The notes: generated by a model from the letters alone, not told the origin. A stretch of DNA of 64,000 nt from Lonicera japonica (GCA_021464415.1 CM038470.1:30747774-30811773); one strand, 5' to 3'. Positions 49,905-62,204 are shown, counted from the stretch's first letter. Numbers and translations are program-made.

Positions 49905-50590
49905 AATTTTTTTTGTAAAAAATCAACGAATAATATATTTTAGAAATTAAGGTCTATATATCATTATCATTCTAAAATGAGGACTTGATTATCAATTCTA
50001 TTTTAAAATAAAGGTTTTGACCAAGTGCAAACTTAACTTTATACAAAATTGTATATTATGCAAACTTAACTTTGCAATTAAAAAAAAATTAATGCAAATT
50101 TATTTTGCATTGTGTGTTTATATTTTTTGACAAGTATATTCTTAAGTTTCATTCATAAAACTTTAAAACAATATTAAATAAACACAAATACATAGTAATA
50201 CTTTATAATATAAGGAGAGTGCAAACTTAACTTTGCATAACTCCGAAAAAATTATTATGTGCATTTTTTTAATAAATAGGTTTTGAATATGTAATTTATT
50301 AAAACTATTCTAAAGTACTATTAATTTAACACTTATTTATAATAATATAATAAAAAAATGTAGTGCAAACTTAATTTTGCATTATTCCATAAAAAAATAC
50401 AATTTAAAAATATACTACAAAGTTAACTTTGCGCTCCTTTAGAGTTTGGTCAAATATAGGCCCTTAATTTACAAAAATATTATTTTCTCGTTCTTTTGTA
50501 GAAAACTTTTAGGGTTTGATCAAATATAAGCTCTTAATTTATAAAAATATTATTTCTTGATTCTTTTGCAGAAATTTTTTTTATACAAGT
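49905..50590. mobile_element. TIR element carrying repeated TGCAAACTTAACTTTGCA motifs
   Basis: The left end (GTAAAAAATCAACGAATAAT, AAATTAAGGTCTATAT) pairs with the right end read in reverse (AATAATATTTTTGTAAATTA, AGGGCCTATAT). The right end itself is duplicated in tandem (about 50442-50509 and 50510-50578). Inside, the near-palindrome TGCAAACTTAACTTTGCA or close variants occur near 50055, 50222, 50365 and 50425. Similar terminal wording occurs in the element at 55545-57575. The superfamily is unresolved. Confidence 0.55.
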
Positions 50591-50819
50591 CTTATTTTTC
50601 AATATCCGAGTTTGTAATAAATAAGATGTGCCAAAATGTGTTTTAGTTAAATTATGGAGAAAGTAGTTGTGACACATCCCTTTTGTATTGATTCTTAAGA
50701 CACATTCCTTTTGTATTGATTCTTAGGGTGTCTAGTGGCTTGTTTATTACTAGATTACACAAGAGAATAATCTATTTAATAAGAAATCTAATTTTTTTTT
50801 TCAACTACAAATACTTTTA

Positions 50820-51224
50820 GTGGTATTATTTAGGCCTCCCAAATGTGTCACAAACACCCTCTCCAAAATTTAGCTAGAAATATATTTTAACACCCCCTTA
50901 TTTATCACAAACACCTATTTCATTGCTTGATATTAGGTAAATTTTTAGTAACACGTTCTCCTCATGTAAGTCGAGTTTATATAAATTCACTCACTTCTCA
51001 TTAAATTGACCTTATTTAGAAAAACACTTCAGTAATCCATTACTCAATGTTAGGCGAATTCTTACAAATAAACTCTCCCCAAGTGAGGTGAGTGTATATG
51101 ACTGCACTCATTTCTCATTAGGCGAGTCTTACGGGATTGTTAGTAATTCAAAATTTACCTTAAAGGGATGTTTGTGACAAAAAAAATATTTGTTATAAAT
51201 ATAGGAGTATAAATAACATGGCCC
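50820..51224. mobile_element. Small Mutator-like element, 405 bp
   Basis: The flanking 9-mers ATACTTTTA (50811-50819) and ATACTTTTG (51225-51233) form an 8/9 target duplication. The ends GTGGTATTATTTAGGCCTCC and GGAGTATAAATAACATGGCC are imperfect inverted repeats. A second copy lies at about 58045-58432. Confidence 0.65.
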
Positions 51225-51239
51225 ATACTTTTGGTACAA

Positions 51240-52100
51240 ACTCCCACTATATATAAACCGAAATTAGTCTCACATTCAATATTATTTTAATATTGTCCGA
51301 ACACACTTTTTTGAAAAGTCTAATATCGAATATTCTAATATAGTCCGGAGGCACTTCTTATTGAAAAAAAAAAAAGAGGTCATATTTATATTTAAGAGTT
51401 TTTTGTCTCACCTTTCTCTCTGCTATCTACGGCTAACCACATCAATTTTGTTGTCAGTTCTCACCATGTCCAATTTATAATTTTTGTGGTGTATTTCACG
51501 CTTTTGTAAAGAGCATTAATTTTACTTTCCAAAAAACTATCAGTTTTAGTCTATAAAACTATTTTACACATTAATTTAACTTAATTAATTATGGAGGTTA
51601 AATTCTAGTTATTATCATAAGATTTTACACATTAAATGTACGCTAAAAAATAATTGTAAATCTTAATTATATTTGAATTGACGAAACCATTTAAGACATA
51701 TCAAATAATTATTGATATGAAGCTGGTGTGGTTACATTTCTTCACTTCTAATCTTCTTACTTTCTGCTCCTGTTATTAGTATTTCGATCTATACATATTG
51801 TGGATAGGATTGTCACCACATTAGCAAACGGTATCAATAATTTCCTCTTACATTATCAAACCCAAAACTTTTTTATTAAAAACACAATAAATACACCACC
51901 AAAAAAAATTAAATTTTGAAAAGCTAAAGATAACATAGAAGATTGGTAAAATAACAGGGTATTTTTTTCAATTAAAACTTGATCCTCGTATTTATAGGGA
52001 AAACAAATATGCACAATAAAAGCATATCCACCACAAATGGTAAAATATATTGTAGGCAAAAATGATAAATTTAACCTATCATTCAACATATAAAAAATCA
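51240..52100. other. AT-rich intergenic stretch
   Basis: No gene or clear repeat is supported. A run of A occurs at about 51364-51376. Confidence 0.4.
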
Positions 52101-53847
52101 ATAATTTTTAATGGACATAAATATCTGACATAAAAATTGATATATTATCACTATTTATTACAACCAATAATTAATTGATACATTGATATACCAATTTTTT
52201 TATATTAAATATTTATTTTCATGTATTACTCGTAAAAAACTGTATCATGGAAATGGAAAATTCAGCCTCGGCGATATAATGAATATTGCCCCACCCACAA
52301 CAACATTCATCGTCTGAAATGTCACCGCCCTGTTACGTTTTTTTTAACAAATTATATGTTTTTAGTCCTTTATTAAAATCCATGAAAATAATGCAGTGAC
52401 ATATTTAAATGAACAAAAATGTCCCATAAAATTACATTAATAACCCATATATTTGGCGATGACTCATTAATATAAAGGGTAAATTGGGAATGAAATTTTT
52501 TTGAATATTATTAATCTCTCTTTTTAAGGTACAATGAGGAGTTTTTTTTAACAAATAAGCTACTTTTTGAACTTATTTAGGGAAATGGGAGTGTTTTGAT
52601 CTTATTTGTAGGAATGGGGTAAGTTAAAAAACGCCAAAACGTGTAGCGATTTTAAGCACAAAAACGCCATCACATAGGGCGTTTTTAAGCTCTCCGAGAG
52701 AAAGAAAAAAAAAACTAAAATCGCTATTCATTATGGCGATTTTACAAATAAAAACGCTACTAAAAATGGCGATTTTAAGCTTTTTGTAATAAAAAAAAAG
52801 TTTAAAAAAAAAACTAAAATCTCTGTTCATTGTGGCGATTTTACCCATAAAAACATCAGTCAAGGTGGCGTTTTTAAACTAGATATTTGCTTCGCAAACC
52901 CTTCTTACCCTCATTTCATTCTTTCGTTTAATTCATTCTTGCAAAGTTGAGCGAGCCGCAAAGATGAAGGATGGCCATTTTTCCTTCTTCTCTTCTGTAA
53001 TTTCTTACAAATCTTACAATTTTTTTTTTAATCTTTCATTTTCCCCTCAGCTCAAAAAGACTTCAGGTATGTATATTTGTGATTTAATCTTTTATTTTAT
53101 AGTTGTATTTTAAATTTTTGCATATTGTATATATGTGATTTTATGTATATGTGTATAATGTATGTATTTGTGTTTCTTAATATATAGATGTATAATGTAT
53201 GTATTTGTGTTTCCTAAGTGTTAAAAATCTTGCTCTTAAAAGCAAGTTATCAAATATTCAACCTAAATGACTTTGGGAATCCTCTGCTATTTGGGTGTGA
53301 AAGAAAAAATATAATGTGTACATATTAATTTTTCCACATTATTGTTAAACATAAACTCCAAATACAGAAATTAAACATACAGTAGTAATAAACTTGTTCC
53401 ATCTTCACAAAACAATTTCTAAGAATGTTGTAGTTTAATTTAGGGGAAATTTGAGGGCTATTAATAGTTCCATGAGTTGCTATCATGTTAGTATCTTTCC
53501 ATGGACCACAAGAACACTAATTTTGGATGATAAACTGAGATATCATATGCACCTATGTAGTTGCATAGGTGCATCGTTTCCAAAAACAAAATGTAAAAAA
53601 AATAAATAATGTTTCTATCCTCCAACCAAATTCTACTTCAAATAGCCGCACAATATGTTCCAAAGTTTGCAATTTGTTCAGATATTATGTCAAGAAACAT
53701 GGGTATTTTGATAGTCACCCTTTTTGCCTTATGATTTGCTAAGAAAAAATCATTTCCCATATTAATAGGAAAGCTCCCAACTGGGCAAAAAAAAATTCTT
53801 AAAAGTTGACAGAAAATCCGCATAACATATATATGATTCAATGGCCC

Positions 53848-53969
53848 ATCATTTCCTTTGGCAAGCCAACCTTAATGGAATTGGTGGGTCTGAAAATGAG
53901 CCACCAACAATTCGATCAAAGACCCACTTATTACTTGCCTCTGTGAAGTGAGTTCCATCCCAGTTAATC
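53848..53969 (-). pseudogene. Captured last exon of a GDSL esterase/lipase
   Basis: On the - strand, after an acceptor TTTTAG, the frame reads INWDGTHFTEASNKWVFDRI and GGSFSDPPIPLRLACQRK, then TGA (53850-53848). WDGTHFTEA carries the block V Asp/His of plant GDSL (SGNH) hydrolases, and SDPPIPL is typical just before their C-terminus. The upstream exons with the catalytic Ser are not present, so no enzyme can be made. The fragment sits inside the Mutator-like element and is best explained as host sequence picked up by it. Confidence 0.72.
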
Positions 53970-54269
53970 CTAAAACCCCACCTCCCTGCCCCACCTCCCC
54001 AACCTCGGTGCCCCATCTCAATATTTGAAGAATTTCACAACCCACATAACCCTACAAACAACCAACACAAACCCCATTCAAATCTACCAAACTTTAAACC
54101 CCACAAAATTCATGCAAAATACAAACATATACCATTATAACTACTTGCTAAAACAATAATTTTGCCACAGATTGTGTACCTCATCGAGTTGATGGAAGAA
54201 ATAACCGACGCCGGTACAACAGAAAGCACGCACGGTCGGTGATAGAGCTGCAGCAAGAGGGGAGGGAGC

Positions 54270-54455
54270 CACATCGTTGCAAATCAAAGGAAAAAGGAGA
54301 GGAAGAAGCACGAGTCGTTGCAAATCGAATGAAGAATGAGAGGAAGAAGCACGAGTCGTTGCAAATTGAAGGAAGAAGGAGAGGAAGAAGCACGAGTGTA
54401 GTGTGTGCGGGGGACTTTGTTGCAAATCGAAGGAAGAAGGACAGGAAGAAAGAGC
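54270..54455 (+). repeat. 41-bp minisatellite, about 3.5 units
   Basis: Units starting TCGTTGCAAATCRAAGGAAG and running into GAGAGGAAGAAGCACGAG recur at about 54273, 54314 and 54355. A further partial unit (GTTGCAAATCGAAGGAAGAA) lies at about 54419, after a short insert. It lies inside the Mutator-like element. Confidence 0.75.
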
Positions 54456-54970
54456 TCTGTTACTTTGAAATTATTTCCATTTCAAATCAACGGTGTAGTG
54501 TGTGCAGGGGAGGGCGTAGTACAGAGTAAAAACGCTAGCATAGTAGGCGATTTTACTTTTAAAATCGCTACTCATTGTGGCAATTTTTGAAAAAAAATCT
54601 AACCTTCCAAAAGCACCATTCAAGCTGGCGTTTTTAATGATAAAAACGCTATTTGTAATGGCGTTTTTACGTCACCCCCATTCCTACGAAAAAGATCAAA
54701 ACACCCCCATTTCACTAAATAAGTTCGAAAAGTAGTCTATTTGTAAAAAAAAAAAAACTCTACAATGAGTTAACACGCATGCAAATTATCGTTTTTGTTT
54801 TTAGTGTATTCTTTTAATTTAATAGCATATCAACACGTGTATACTTTAATTTAATATTTCTTTTGTCCCAATTTAATTGTCACATTTTAAAAAATTAAGA
54901 AGATATAATAATTACTTCAAAAAAAATATTTAGTTTCAAAAATGCACTTTACTTTTCTCCTAATAAAAAA

Positions 54971-55431
54971 GGGTGCTGGTAAAGGCGCCCTTGTTTTTTA
55001 GTTTTGACACACTTTTTTAAGAAAAGAATTTTGGGTGCCTAAACAAACACATATTTATATTAATAGGATTCATACGAGAAATCCAATTCTATCTTTTCTT
55101 AACACAATTATTAAAATTACGGTGAAGATTCTTGTATAGAAAATTGGAAGGATATTCGTTTTTTTCCTCGTTACTTCTCGGATCACTTTAATTTTGTTTG
55201 ATAAAATATAATTGGGTATTGTGAGAGAAATGAGGAACATTTCTTTTACAAATAACAAATTTAATTTCACATTTGTCTTCTTATGAAAGCATAAATCTAA
55301 GTTTGCCTTCGTTTGCTTTTTATCCTAGAAAAAAATTTTACGAAGGTGTCATTAATTAGTTAAGGCACCCTTAATATTTTTTTCAAAAATGGTGCAAAAA
55401 CTAGAAAAGAATGGTGCTTTTACTAAAACTC
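54971..55431. mobile_element. Mutator-like element, GGGTGC family, copy 2
   Basis: Starts GGGTGCTGGTAAAGGCGCCC and ends GGTGCTTTTACTAAAACTC. A perfect 9-bp target duplication AATAAAAAA lies at 54962-54970 and 55432-55440 (low complexity, so weaker evidence on its own). The terminal wording matches the element at 35181-36267. Confidence 0.68.
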
Positions 55432-55544
55432 AATAAAAAAAAGGTGGCAAGACCCAAAATAAAAAAAGTAGTGAAAGCTTAAAGGGTAATATTGAAAATA
55501 ATAAAATGTGGGGACAATTAAAAAAACGGTTTTATTAGAGAAAG

Positions 55545-57575
55545 ATTTTCACACTAAAGCCAATGAATAATTTTTTTGTAAATAAATGGCCTATTTTTTA
55601 TTTTATTAATAATATGACATGTGTTTTTTTTTTCATTATAAAATGGCATCCCAACTCTTAAAATAAACTAAAAAATATCAATATGCATTAAAATATGGAT
55701 TGCAATATGAACTTTACAGTCTATATTTCACTGCCATATGAACTTTGCAGTCCATATTTTTGGTGAAAAGTTCATATTGCAGTCCATATTTTACTGTAAT
55801 GTAAACTTTGCAGTCCATATTTCTAGTACAAAGTTCATATTGTAGTCCATATTTCACTGTAATATTCATATTTTTTGTGCAAATTTCATAAAGAGGGGGT
55901 AATTTAGGTAATATATCATGTTTTTATTAATTAAATGATATTTAAATTTATTCAAATACTTTCATTTAAAATATAAAATAAAATAGGCCTCTTGTTGACC
56001 TTAAAGTCAATTAATCTTATTTTGATAATTACAATAAGTTAATATAGTGTTATTTAACTCGGTTGTTCCAATGATGATAGCCATTAGCCGATATCTTTTC
56101 CAACCAAGTGTGATGTCAAACCGATATAGTCAAACTCTCACACAAAGCTCCACAAATGCTTTCACTCACAAAGAAATGAACTCAAATAATCTCCATGTGC
56201 TTCACAAAGAATCAAAACCAAGAAAGGATCAAGAACATCAAACAAGTAAAGATACGCACAAGAAAATCAAGTATCACGAAGACTCGAATTATCATTAAAT
56301 GGAGTGAGTGCTGAGATTTTATGTAAAGATACTTTATTGATCAAATTCCTATAGCTCAAACATATTCTTGCATCTTTTAAAGATTGATTTAAACTAGCTT
56401 GAAATTGAATTTATTTGAAAAACATCATTTTACAAAAATCGAGTTTCAAAATAAATTCATATTAATTTTAAATGATCATATTTTAAGCTATAATAAAAAT
56501 GGGTATCTTAGAAACATATATTTGAGGTTCATAAATCATTAGAATTTTATTTGGAACTAAATTATTAAATTGAAAAAATATTTTTATTTTTCATTTAAAA
56601 TTCGCTCAATTTTTGCCCAGTTTTTATCTAATGGTAAAATGGAGGCCTTCCCGAACTCCGATCATTTTGAAATTTTTACAGTAGTTAGAAAACATCTCCT
56701 GGCAATTTTGACTAAAATTTGAGCATGATCCAACGGTCAAATTGCTAGAAATTAACAAAACAAATTTGAATTTTTTTTATCAAAACTAGCTGTTGGAAAG
56801 TTTGAAAATGTACACCTTGGAGCCAAAACCTCTCTTAATCATCCCCAACGGCCATATGATTTTGTAAGCTATAAATATGATGTCTTAGACATGTTTTAAC
56901 ACACTTGAATCATTCTACAAACTCATTTTACATATATACAAAGTTATTCAAGTATTCAATTCATTTAATTGATCAATATTTTATTTTTGAGCTATATACT
57001 TTGATCAATTTTGATATCTCTTAGTGTGAGCTTCATTTGTATTTTGTTATACACAAGAGAGATATTGTACATTGATGTTAGCCACCAAAACTTATTCAAA
57101 TCATATTTGTGAGAGTTGTATCTCATAAGTTAGCAAGATGGAATCTTGTGAGAGTATTGTGGTGTAACAATACTTGTAGAGTGTGTGAGAAGAATACACT
57201 TGTAGTGGTTTGATCTTCACCCGGAAGGAGATCGGTTTTAGTGGAAGTTCTCGGAGAACTAACCGAGCGCGGAGTAGGGGGAACAAGCCGAACCGTGTGG
57301 ACAAAAAATCTTGAATTTCGATTGGTTTAACCTTTCTAACTCAATCTCTTTATTATTGATTGTTTTGTTATTGCTTACATTCCTTGATATATATTTGTTA
57401 AGTAAATTGTTTTACTTAAACTTTTTGAAAAAATTTTAAAATTCCGCATTTAGTTTTATAAACCCTATTCACCCCCCCTCTAGGGTATTTTCCGACCTAC
57501 ACCTCTTACACTAATTACCAATTAAAAATAGGCCCTTCATTCAAAAAAATATTATTCATTGGAGTTTTGATAAAA
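55545..57575. mobile_element. TIR element with GCAGTCCATATTT repeats, split by a solo LTR
   Basis: The left end (GATTTTCACACTAAAG, CCAATGAATAATTTTTTTG, AAATGGCCTATTTT) pairs with the right end read in reverse (GATTTTTATCAAAACTCC, AATGAATAATATTTTTTTG, AAGGGCCTATTTTT). Between 55690 and 55880 the motif GCAGTCCATATTT or a close variant recurs about five times with AAGTTCATATTG. The solo LTR at 55993 inserted into it. Related by its ends to 49905-50590. Confidence 0.55.
55993..57501 (+). mobile_element. Solo LTR, copia SIRE/Maximus-like, 1,509 bp
   Basis: Begins TGTTGACCTTAAAGTC and ends TTTTCCGACCTACA, with CCTCT as a perfect 5-bp target duplication (55988-55992 and 57502-57506). The end region with CTATTCACCCCCCCTCTAGG is typical of SIRE-type copia LTRs. 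No internal region or second LTR is present, which indicates LTR-LTR recombination. Confidence 0.85.
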
Positions 57576-58044
57576 ATCAATGTGTAGTCAGACCTTCTAC
57601 CTAATTTCTAGTAAAATGTGCTGTAATTAATGACATACTAAATATAAAAAGTGGACAATTATTTTGAGACATCTAAAAATAAAATAGTGGACAATTAAAT
57701 TGAGACGGAAGGGAACAGTAAAGTGCAAATTATCATTTTTGTTTCGTCCTAAAAATATAAATATAAATAAAACAAATTGAAAAAAAATAGCTTATAGCTA
57801 TATCGCAAATGCACCCGTTCCATAAGCATCAAGACAATGAACAAAAAAAGAAAAAAAAAATTAATATGATTATTACATGTCCAAAATACAAATACAACCA
57901 AAAAGTGTAGGTCTTCTGTTCTTTATCTAATATAAAAATTAATATTCCAATTTAGCGATTATTTATTTAACGTTAAATAATTTTTTTTTAATCTAAATAC
58001 TTTCTAATATCGCAAGGTGTTAGGTCTAACTTTTAACTTTCTAA

Positions 58045-58432
58045 ATATTAATGGGGTAGTGTTATTTACATTCCACAAATTTATCACAAACACCTCCTCA
58101 AAAATTTAATTAAAAATGCATTTTAACACTACCTTATTTGTCACAAACACTCCTGTCCATATTAGGTGAGTATTTAGCAACACACTCTCCTTATGTAGTC
58201 GAGTTTATGTGAATGCACTCATCTCTTATTAGGTGAGCCTTATTTGAAAAATACTTTAGTAATCCATTGCCCAATGTTAGGTAAGTTATTACGAACAAAC
58301 TCTCCCCAAGTGAAATGAGTGTGTGCATCTGCACTCACCTTCTCATTAGACAAGTCTTAGAAGGGTGTTAATGATTAAAACTTTACCTTTAAAAAATGTT
58401 TATTTGTGACAAAAAAAATGAACGTAAATAGC
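58045..58432. mobile_element. Second copy of the 405-bp element family
   Basis: Starts GGTAGTGTTATTTACATTCC and ends near GAACGTAAATAGCATCG. It shares CTCTCCCCAAGTGA and the GTTAGG(C/T) direct phrases with 50820-51224. It is absent from copy X2. The target duplication is unclear. Confidence 0.55.
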
Positions 58433-58792
58433 ATCGTCCATCTTTTATATAACATACATTTGCTTTAGAATTAATACAACATATATAGATTAACAATAAA
58501 TTTCTTAAGATTTGTTTGACTAACAAAAAAGACAACAATGCGAATACGCGTACGTCGGTACGCTGGCAAAATCTTAACTTTTTTGACAAATGCTACTGCG
58601 CCATCTTGTATTCTTGCATCCGGTTTCTCTAAAGCTTGGTTACACTCAATGCTTTTGAAAAGAAAAAAAAAAACATTACTCTTTTAACTTTTTTCTATAC
58701 ACAATAAAACCTTTTTATTTTTTCTATACAAGTCATATTAATAATACAATAACGACCATTATAAAAGATGGATAAATAATCTCTTTAACGAT

Positions 58793-59128
58793 ATGCGAAC
58801 ATACATTCTGTTTAATTGTTTTCTTATTACATATCTCTATTGCTTCCTATATTTAATATATAAATTCACAGCTATCACAATAAAAGGTGAACACACAACC
58901 ACCACTAAAGTGAATACAACAATAGGTTCGATAACTACGTTTATATAAATTCAAGCCACATGTGAACATATATTCCGTTTAATCGTTTTCTTATATTGCT
59001 TATCTTTATTGCGTCCTTCTATTTAATATATAAATTCACAGCCATCACAACAAAAGGTGGACATACAACCACCACTAAAGTGGATACAACAATAAGTTCG
59101 ATAATTACGCTTTATATAAATTGAAGCC
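58793..59128 (+). repeat. 168-bp tandem duplication specific to copy X1
   Basis: 58793-58960 and 58961-59128 are direct copies sharing TTTAATATATAAATTCACAG, ACCACCACTAAAGTG and GGTTCGATAA or AGTTCGATAA. Copy X2 has a single unit (about 61820-61985), so the extra copy arose after the larger duplication. Confidence 0.8.
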
Positions 59129-59911
59129 AATGGGTTTCAAGGCCGTTGACTAGTTTAATGCATTCAACAACTTATGTTGCATCTCAGAAATATAAGGGTA
59201 TAACTAAAATAAGGACTAACAATGTAAAAAATAATGTCCAAAAACTTACCTTAATATCATAATCAAATTTAGCGGTCCCTAAATGACCCTTTTTTTTCTT
59301 AAAGGAAATTTAAGTCTTTTCTTTTAAGTACAATAACAAAAAACGTACCCCTCACCATTTAAGTTGAGACTCAAATATGGGATCTTCGATGTCCGGGTGG
59401 ACGCGTACCAACTAGGCTAGTTATGAATTTGGTCATTTAAAATTACTTAATTTATCAATTATCTTTTCTTAAAATAATGAAAAGACATAATTGAGTTTAC
59501 ATAATTTACGACTATTATTCAAGTTCATGAAAGAAAATCATACTACACAAACTTTTCTTAAAAAAAAAAATTACGATTTGTCAATGTGTTATAAATTAAA
59601 CAATTTATTCAACCGAACAAACATATAAGTTTAGGATAATTATAGATCTATCCACAATTTTTGTCAGAATAGCTTCATTGTTTATCAATGTTTTATATAG
59701 ATACAAATATTTTTTATAGATATAAATATATGACATAAAATTGACATATTATCACCATTTATTACAAGCAATAATTAGTTGACATATTGATATATCAATT
59801 TTTTATATTAAACATTTATTTTCATGTATTACTAATAAAAAATTGCACCTTGGAAATGAAAAATTCATCTCTCGGCGATATAATAAATATTGCCCCACCC
59901 CAACAACATTC

Positions 59912-60670
59912 TGTTGAAAATATGAACTGCAGAAACGGAAATTAAAACAAAGGAAGAGAGTACACCGGGTTGAGTAGCGAATTAGGTCACTCTCTTTAAG
60001 ACGTTTCGCAACTCTGCCCAAAATTGTACTAGCAGTTCTAATTTGCCACGCCATCCCCAGGATGAAGCTGCCCAGATACCCTCTATACTATCAATTTGCA
60101 CCTTTTCGACCACTCGACAAAATTTGCTCGGAATCGGTAAACTTTTTACCACCGGAGGTAAAAAAAAAATTCTAGGGTTTTTTTGGAATTTTTTTCGTTC
60201 ATTATTGTTAAAGAAGATGAGTTTCAAAGAAAAAATTCTTCCGTTTTTAATTAAAGAAAAAATTATGAACAGTAAGATAATAAAAATCCGTTTGGCTAAA
60301 AAAATCCACGGAGAAATGGAGAGAAAGTGGGAGCCATTTAGGAAGTGGTTTGACCACTTTTGAAATTTAAAAAATAAATTTCATAATAAATTTTATTTAT
60401 CAAATGAAATTTTCTAAAACTATTTTGTATAAAAAAATTATACATTGCACGAGCCTGTGTCGGGTCAGTCAATGCGTGCGTGTGATGAACCACATTCATC
60501 CAAGTCCTCACCTAGTAGAACAAAATTCTAATGTCCAAATGGCTCAAGCCCTTAAGTAAATTTGTTCTTATAAAAACTCATGAAAGATTTTATATTCCTC
60601 CTATATGGAACTTGAGAAAACATCAACTTGCCTTATTTTAGTTTTTGCTTAAATACACAATACTCCGATG
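59912..60670. mobile_element. 759-bp insertion in copy X2 with 5-bp duplication CATTC (candidate solo LTR)
   Basis: CATTC occurs at 59907-59911 and 60671-60675. Copy X1 reads straight through this point (AACAACATTCATCG at about 52300). The insert starts TGTTGAAAATATGAACTG as LTRs do, but ends CTCCGATG rather than CA. It has no second LTR and no coding domain. Confidence 0.6.
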
Positions 60671-62204
60671 CATTCATTGGCTGAAATGTCACCACCCTGA
60701 TAACCTATTTTTTAAAAATTATATGCTTTTAGTCCTTTCTTAAAATCCATGAAAATAATGCAATGACATATTTAAATGAACAAAAATGTCCCATAAAATT
60801 ACGGTAATAACCATATATTTGGCGATGACTCATTAATATAAAGGGTAAATTGGGAATGAAACTTTTTTTAATATTATTAATCTCTCTTTTTAAGGTACAA
60901 TGAGTTAACACGTATTATCGTTTTTGTTTTTAGTGTATTCTTTTAATTTAATAGCATATCCACACGTGTATACTTTAATTTAATAGTATATTGCAAATTA
61001 TCATTTTTGTTTTGTCTTAGAAATATAAATATAAAGAGATTTAATCTTGTCTTAAAAACAGAACAAATTGATAAAAAAAAATAGCTTATAGCTAAATCGC
61101 AAGTGCAACCGTTCCATAAAATCAAGACAATGAACAAAAAAAAAAATAAACAATTAATATGATTATTATGTCCAGAATACAAAATACAACAAAAAAGTGT
61201 AGTCCTTCTACTCTTTATCTAATATAAAAATTAATATTCTAATTTAGCAATTACTTATTTAATGTTAAATAAAAAAAATAATGTAAATATTTTCTAGTAC
61301 GACAAGGTGTTAGGACTAGTTTTTGCATATCTCCACTAATCTATGTTGACTATCAAAAATTTTTATACCTGATTTTAGTACGCTGTCACTAAATCACTTG
61401 TTGATGACTATGATAAATAAATTTTAATAAAAATAAATATGATGTAAACTCTACTTTATAATCAGTATAAAATAGATCAATCTTTTATTTAACATACATT
61501 TGCTTTAGAATTAATGCAACAGATAGAGACGAATGGTAAAAAAAAAATTAAGATTTATTTGAGTAACAAAAAAGACAACTCAATACGAATACGCGTACGT
61601 CGGCACTGGCAAAATCTCAACTTTTCTGATAAATGCTACTGCGCCATCTTGTATTCTTGCTTCCGGTTTTTCTAAACATTATTACACCCATTGCTTTTGA
61701 AAAGATAAAAAACAAACTTTTTTCTATACACAATAAAACTTTTTATTTTTTCATTACAAGTCATTACAATAATAATACCATAACGATCACAATAAAAGAC
61801 GGACAAATTATCTCTATAACAACATGTGAACATAGATCCTGTTTAATTGTTTTCTTATATTGCTTATCTCTATTACTTCTTTCTATTTAATATATAAATT
61901 TACAGCCATCACAATAAAAAGGTGGACACACAACCACCACTAAAATGGACACAACAATAAGTTCGATAACTGCGTTCATGTAGAACGAAGCCTATGCATT
62001 CTTGTTACGAGAACGAGAAAGATGCTAATGAGTTACAAGGCCGTTGACTAGTTTAACGCATTCAACAACTTATGTTGCATTCTGAAGTATAAAGGTATAA
62101 CTACAATTAAAAAGACCAACAATTTCAAAAATGATGTCCAAAAGCTTACCCAAATTTTGTTTCTGAAAGGAAAGTTAAGTCTCTTCTTTTAAGCACAATC
62201 AAAT

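Larger units (their letters stand above)
52539..54760. mobile_element. 2.2-kb Mutator-like element with perfect 9-bp target duplication (Pack-MULE candidate)
   Basis: TACAATGAG flanks both ends (52530-52538, 54761-54769). The ends GAGTTTTTTTTAACAAATAA and the reverse of TTTGTAAAAAAAAAAAAACT begin ~100-bp inverted repeats that include CTTATTTAG(G/T)GAAATGGG. Subterminal zones hold many AAAACGCC and GGCGATTTTA repeats. The unoccupied site survives in copy X2 as a single TACAATGAG at 60896-60904. No transposase is seen. Inside lies a GDSL-esterase-like exon (53848-53969) and a 41-bp minisatellite. Confidence 0.9.
54857..57718. mobile_element. Stowaway-type element split by later insertions
   Basis: The left terminus TTTCTTTTGTCCCAATTTAA (then TTGTCAC) pairs with the right terminus GTGGACAATTAAATTGAGAC followed by GGAAGGGAACAG. 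TA flanks both sides (54855-54856, 57719-57720). In copy X2 the corresponding place is uninterrupted (about 60985). The original MITE was probably only a few hundred bases; the rest is nested DNA. Confidence 0.65.

Noticed and set aside
54141..54529. Open frames on both strands over the 41-bp minisatellite
   Set aside because: Open only because the tandem unit lacks stops; composition is low-complexity and there is no homology.
55690..55880. CRISPR-like spaced repeats
   Set aside because: The repeats are degenerate, unevenly spaced, lie inside a plant transposon, and the genome is eukaryotic.
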